DNA of 5,789 nucleotides from positions 1-5,789 of the forward strand of contig CAMFRJ010000096.1 in assembly GCA_945981915.1 (NCBI GenBank), read 5' to 3'. The notes under the pieces were generated by a model, which saw only the letters and a program-made list of their open reading frames with translations, was not told the DNA's origin and did no database searches. This document shows positions 4,486 through 5,789 of this stretch, piece after piece (position 1 is the first letter of the stretch; the number at the start of each line of letters is the position of its first letter). A program made the translations under genes and the position numbers. The DNA comes from an uncultured Erysipelotrichaceae bacterium (lineage in GTDB: Bacteria > Bacillota_I > Bacilli_A > Erysipelotrichales > Coprobacillaceae).

Positions 4486-5744
4486 ATGAAAACATTAATA
4501 ACAACTCTTAATTCAAAATTTATACATAAATCACTTGCGTTACGTTTACTGTATGTTTCATGTCAAGATCATCATGATATTGATTTTAAAGAGTACACAA
4601 TCAAAGATGATTTAGAACGTATTGTTGATGATATTCTTGCTATGGAGATAGATGTGCTTTGTATTAGCGTTTATATTTGGAATGTTGAACAGACCAAACA
4701 GCTTTGTCAGCTATGCAAAGAGAGAAAACCACAAATGAAGATTATCATTGGCGGACCGGAAGTGACATATGATATTGATCCTTTTTTAGATGATTTTGCT
4801 ATTGATTATTTAATGGCTGGAGAAGGAGAAATTGCTCTTGATCAATTGTTAACAGTGTTAGAAAATAAACAAGATGTTTGTATTCAAGGTGTGAGTAGTC
4901 CTGAAAACAGAGACTATCGCTTGATTCCACCTGTTGATCTAAGTTATATTGAAACACTAGAATCACCATATCTCTTACAAAGAGATATGAAAGATATGAA
5001 AAATCGTATTTTGTATTTTGAAACAAGTAGGGGATGTCCATATCAATGTCAGTACTGTTTGTCATCATTAGAAAAAGGTCTTCGTTTTTTTTCAATCGAT
5101 TATTTAAAGGAACAATTGGCTTCTATTCTTCAAAGCAATGTCAAAGTTATTAAATTATTAGACCGTTCATTTAATGCCAAAACAGAACATGCTTTACAGA
5201 TCTTGGACTTTATTTTTAAAAATGCACATCCTGGTGTTCAGTTTCAATTTGAAATCAATGGTGATGTTTTGGATCAAAGGATCATTGATTTTATCAATGA
5301 ATACGCTCCAGATGGTTTATTAAGATTTGAAATAGGTATTCAATCAACTTATGAGCCAACCAATCAGATTGTCAAAAGATATCAAGATTTTGATAGACTC
5401 ACTGATGTCATCAAACAACTACAAAAAAATCATAAAATCGATTTTCATTTGGATCTTATTGCTGGCTTACCATTAGAAAATTTAGAAAGGTTTGCTCAAT
5501 CATTTGATGATGTTTTCACATTATATCCTAAAGAATTACAGCTTGGTTTTTTAAAATTGTTAAGAGGGACAAGTTTAAGAAAAGAAGCTGATCGCTATGG
5601 TTACATTTATGATGAAAAAGCACCATATGAGTTAATTTCTAGCCATGATCTCTCAGCTGAAGATATAAGAAAAATACATTTAGCAGAAGATATGTTACAG
5701 AAATACTGGAATTCAGGAAGAATGCCTATTACAATGAATAAAGT
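4486..5744 (+). CDS. B12-binding-domain radical SAM protein (DUF4080-type), 3' end missing
   Basis: The open frame runs 419 codons from ATG 4486 into the adapter without a stop, so the C-terminus is lost; codons past 5744 are adapter. Residues about 1-130 resemble a cobalamin-binding Rossmann domain: MKTLITTLNSKFIH start, SVYIWN (61-66), IIGGPEV (87-93), AGEGE (111-115). The DxHxxG motif for B12 ligation is absent, as in many relatives. The radical SAM core follows, with ETSRGCPYQCQYC (179-191) giving the CxxxCxxC cluster ligands C184, C188 and C191, then FEINGD (256-261) and FEIGIQS (281-287). Relatives known to me run to roughly 550-600 residues with a DUF4080 tail, so about a quarter is missing. 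The substrate is unknown; cobalamin-type family members often do methylations. The start is chosen from the family N-terminus; no SD precedes it. Confidence 0.88.
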
Positions 5745-5789
5745 CTGTCTCTTATACACATCTGACGCTGCCGACGATATGCAGTGTGT
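5745..5789 (-). other. Nextera/Tn5 adapter with i5 index, inverted copy (synthetic)
   Basis: This is the exact reverse complement of 1-45: mosaic end 5745-5763, Read-1 overhang 5764-5777, index TATGCAGT 5778-5785 (S506 reversed) and GTGT. The frame of the radical SAM gene continues through it by chance, so the last residues translated there are artefactual. Confidence 0.98.

Noticed and set aside
4799..5095. Minus-strand open frame of 98 codons
   Set aside because: It lies opposite the radical SAM gene, including its cluster motif; the plus-strand frame is clearly the coding one.
1..5789. A composite transposon bounded by Tn5/IS50-like inverted repeats
   Set aside because: The repeat contains the Illumina overhang and an i5 index outside the 19-base mosaic end, and no transposase gene is present; it is synthetic adapter.

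Overview
The window is one 5.7-kb genomic fragment bounded by sequencing adapters. Positions 1-45 and 5745-5789 form a perfect inverted pair of Nextera (Tn5) adapters carrying the same i5 index, so only 46-5744 is biological. The insert is very AT-rich, uses the standard code (TGA is a stop in the rpiR-family gene, Trp is TGG), has strong Shine-Dalgarno (SD) sites and AT-rich intrinsic terminators, and its genes are of Bacillota type. A gut-type low-GC anaerobe of the Erysipelotrichales/Coprobacillaceae kind fits best, but that placement is an inference from general gene flavour, not a match.

Layout. (1) 46-563: a leftward mscL gene for a mechanosensitive channel that carries an added C-terminal zinc ribbon, with a hairpin behind it at the fragment edge. 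(2) 564-828: a gene-free divergent region. On the minus strand it holds a promoter-like sequence, two hairpins with C-rich loops and an intrinsic terminator, which together look like a small RNA of about 105 nt (or a leader of mscL). On the plus strand it holds the promoter of the next operon. (3) 829-3037: a tight three-gene operon encoding an RpiR-type regulator and the alpha and beta subunits of a class I [4Fe-4S] fumarase (or a related hydro-lyase), with both junctions being 4-base ATGA overlaps and a palindromic terminator at the end. (4) 3067-4475: a single gene with its own near-consensus promoter and terminator, encoding a membrane-anchored M15/VanY-type D,D-carboxypeptidase. Its SD lies 22 nt from the start codon with a hairpin exactly between them. 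(5) 4486-5744: the first 419 codons of a cobalamin-binding-domain radical SAM protein, cut by the right adapter.

Working together: fumAB and the regulator are co-transcribed and probably translationally coupled, suggesting local control of fumarate/malate (or related hydroxy-acid) interconversion. MscL and the carboxypeptidase are both envelope functions but are not co-transcribed. I see no CRISPR array, natural mobile element, tRNA or rRNA, and no obvious defence system. The best candidates for something undescribed are the small RNA at 580-684 and the structured ribosome binding site at 3148-3174.
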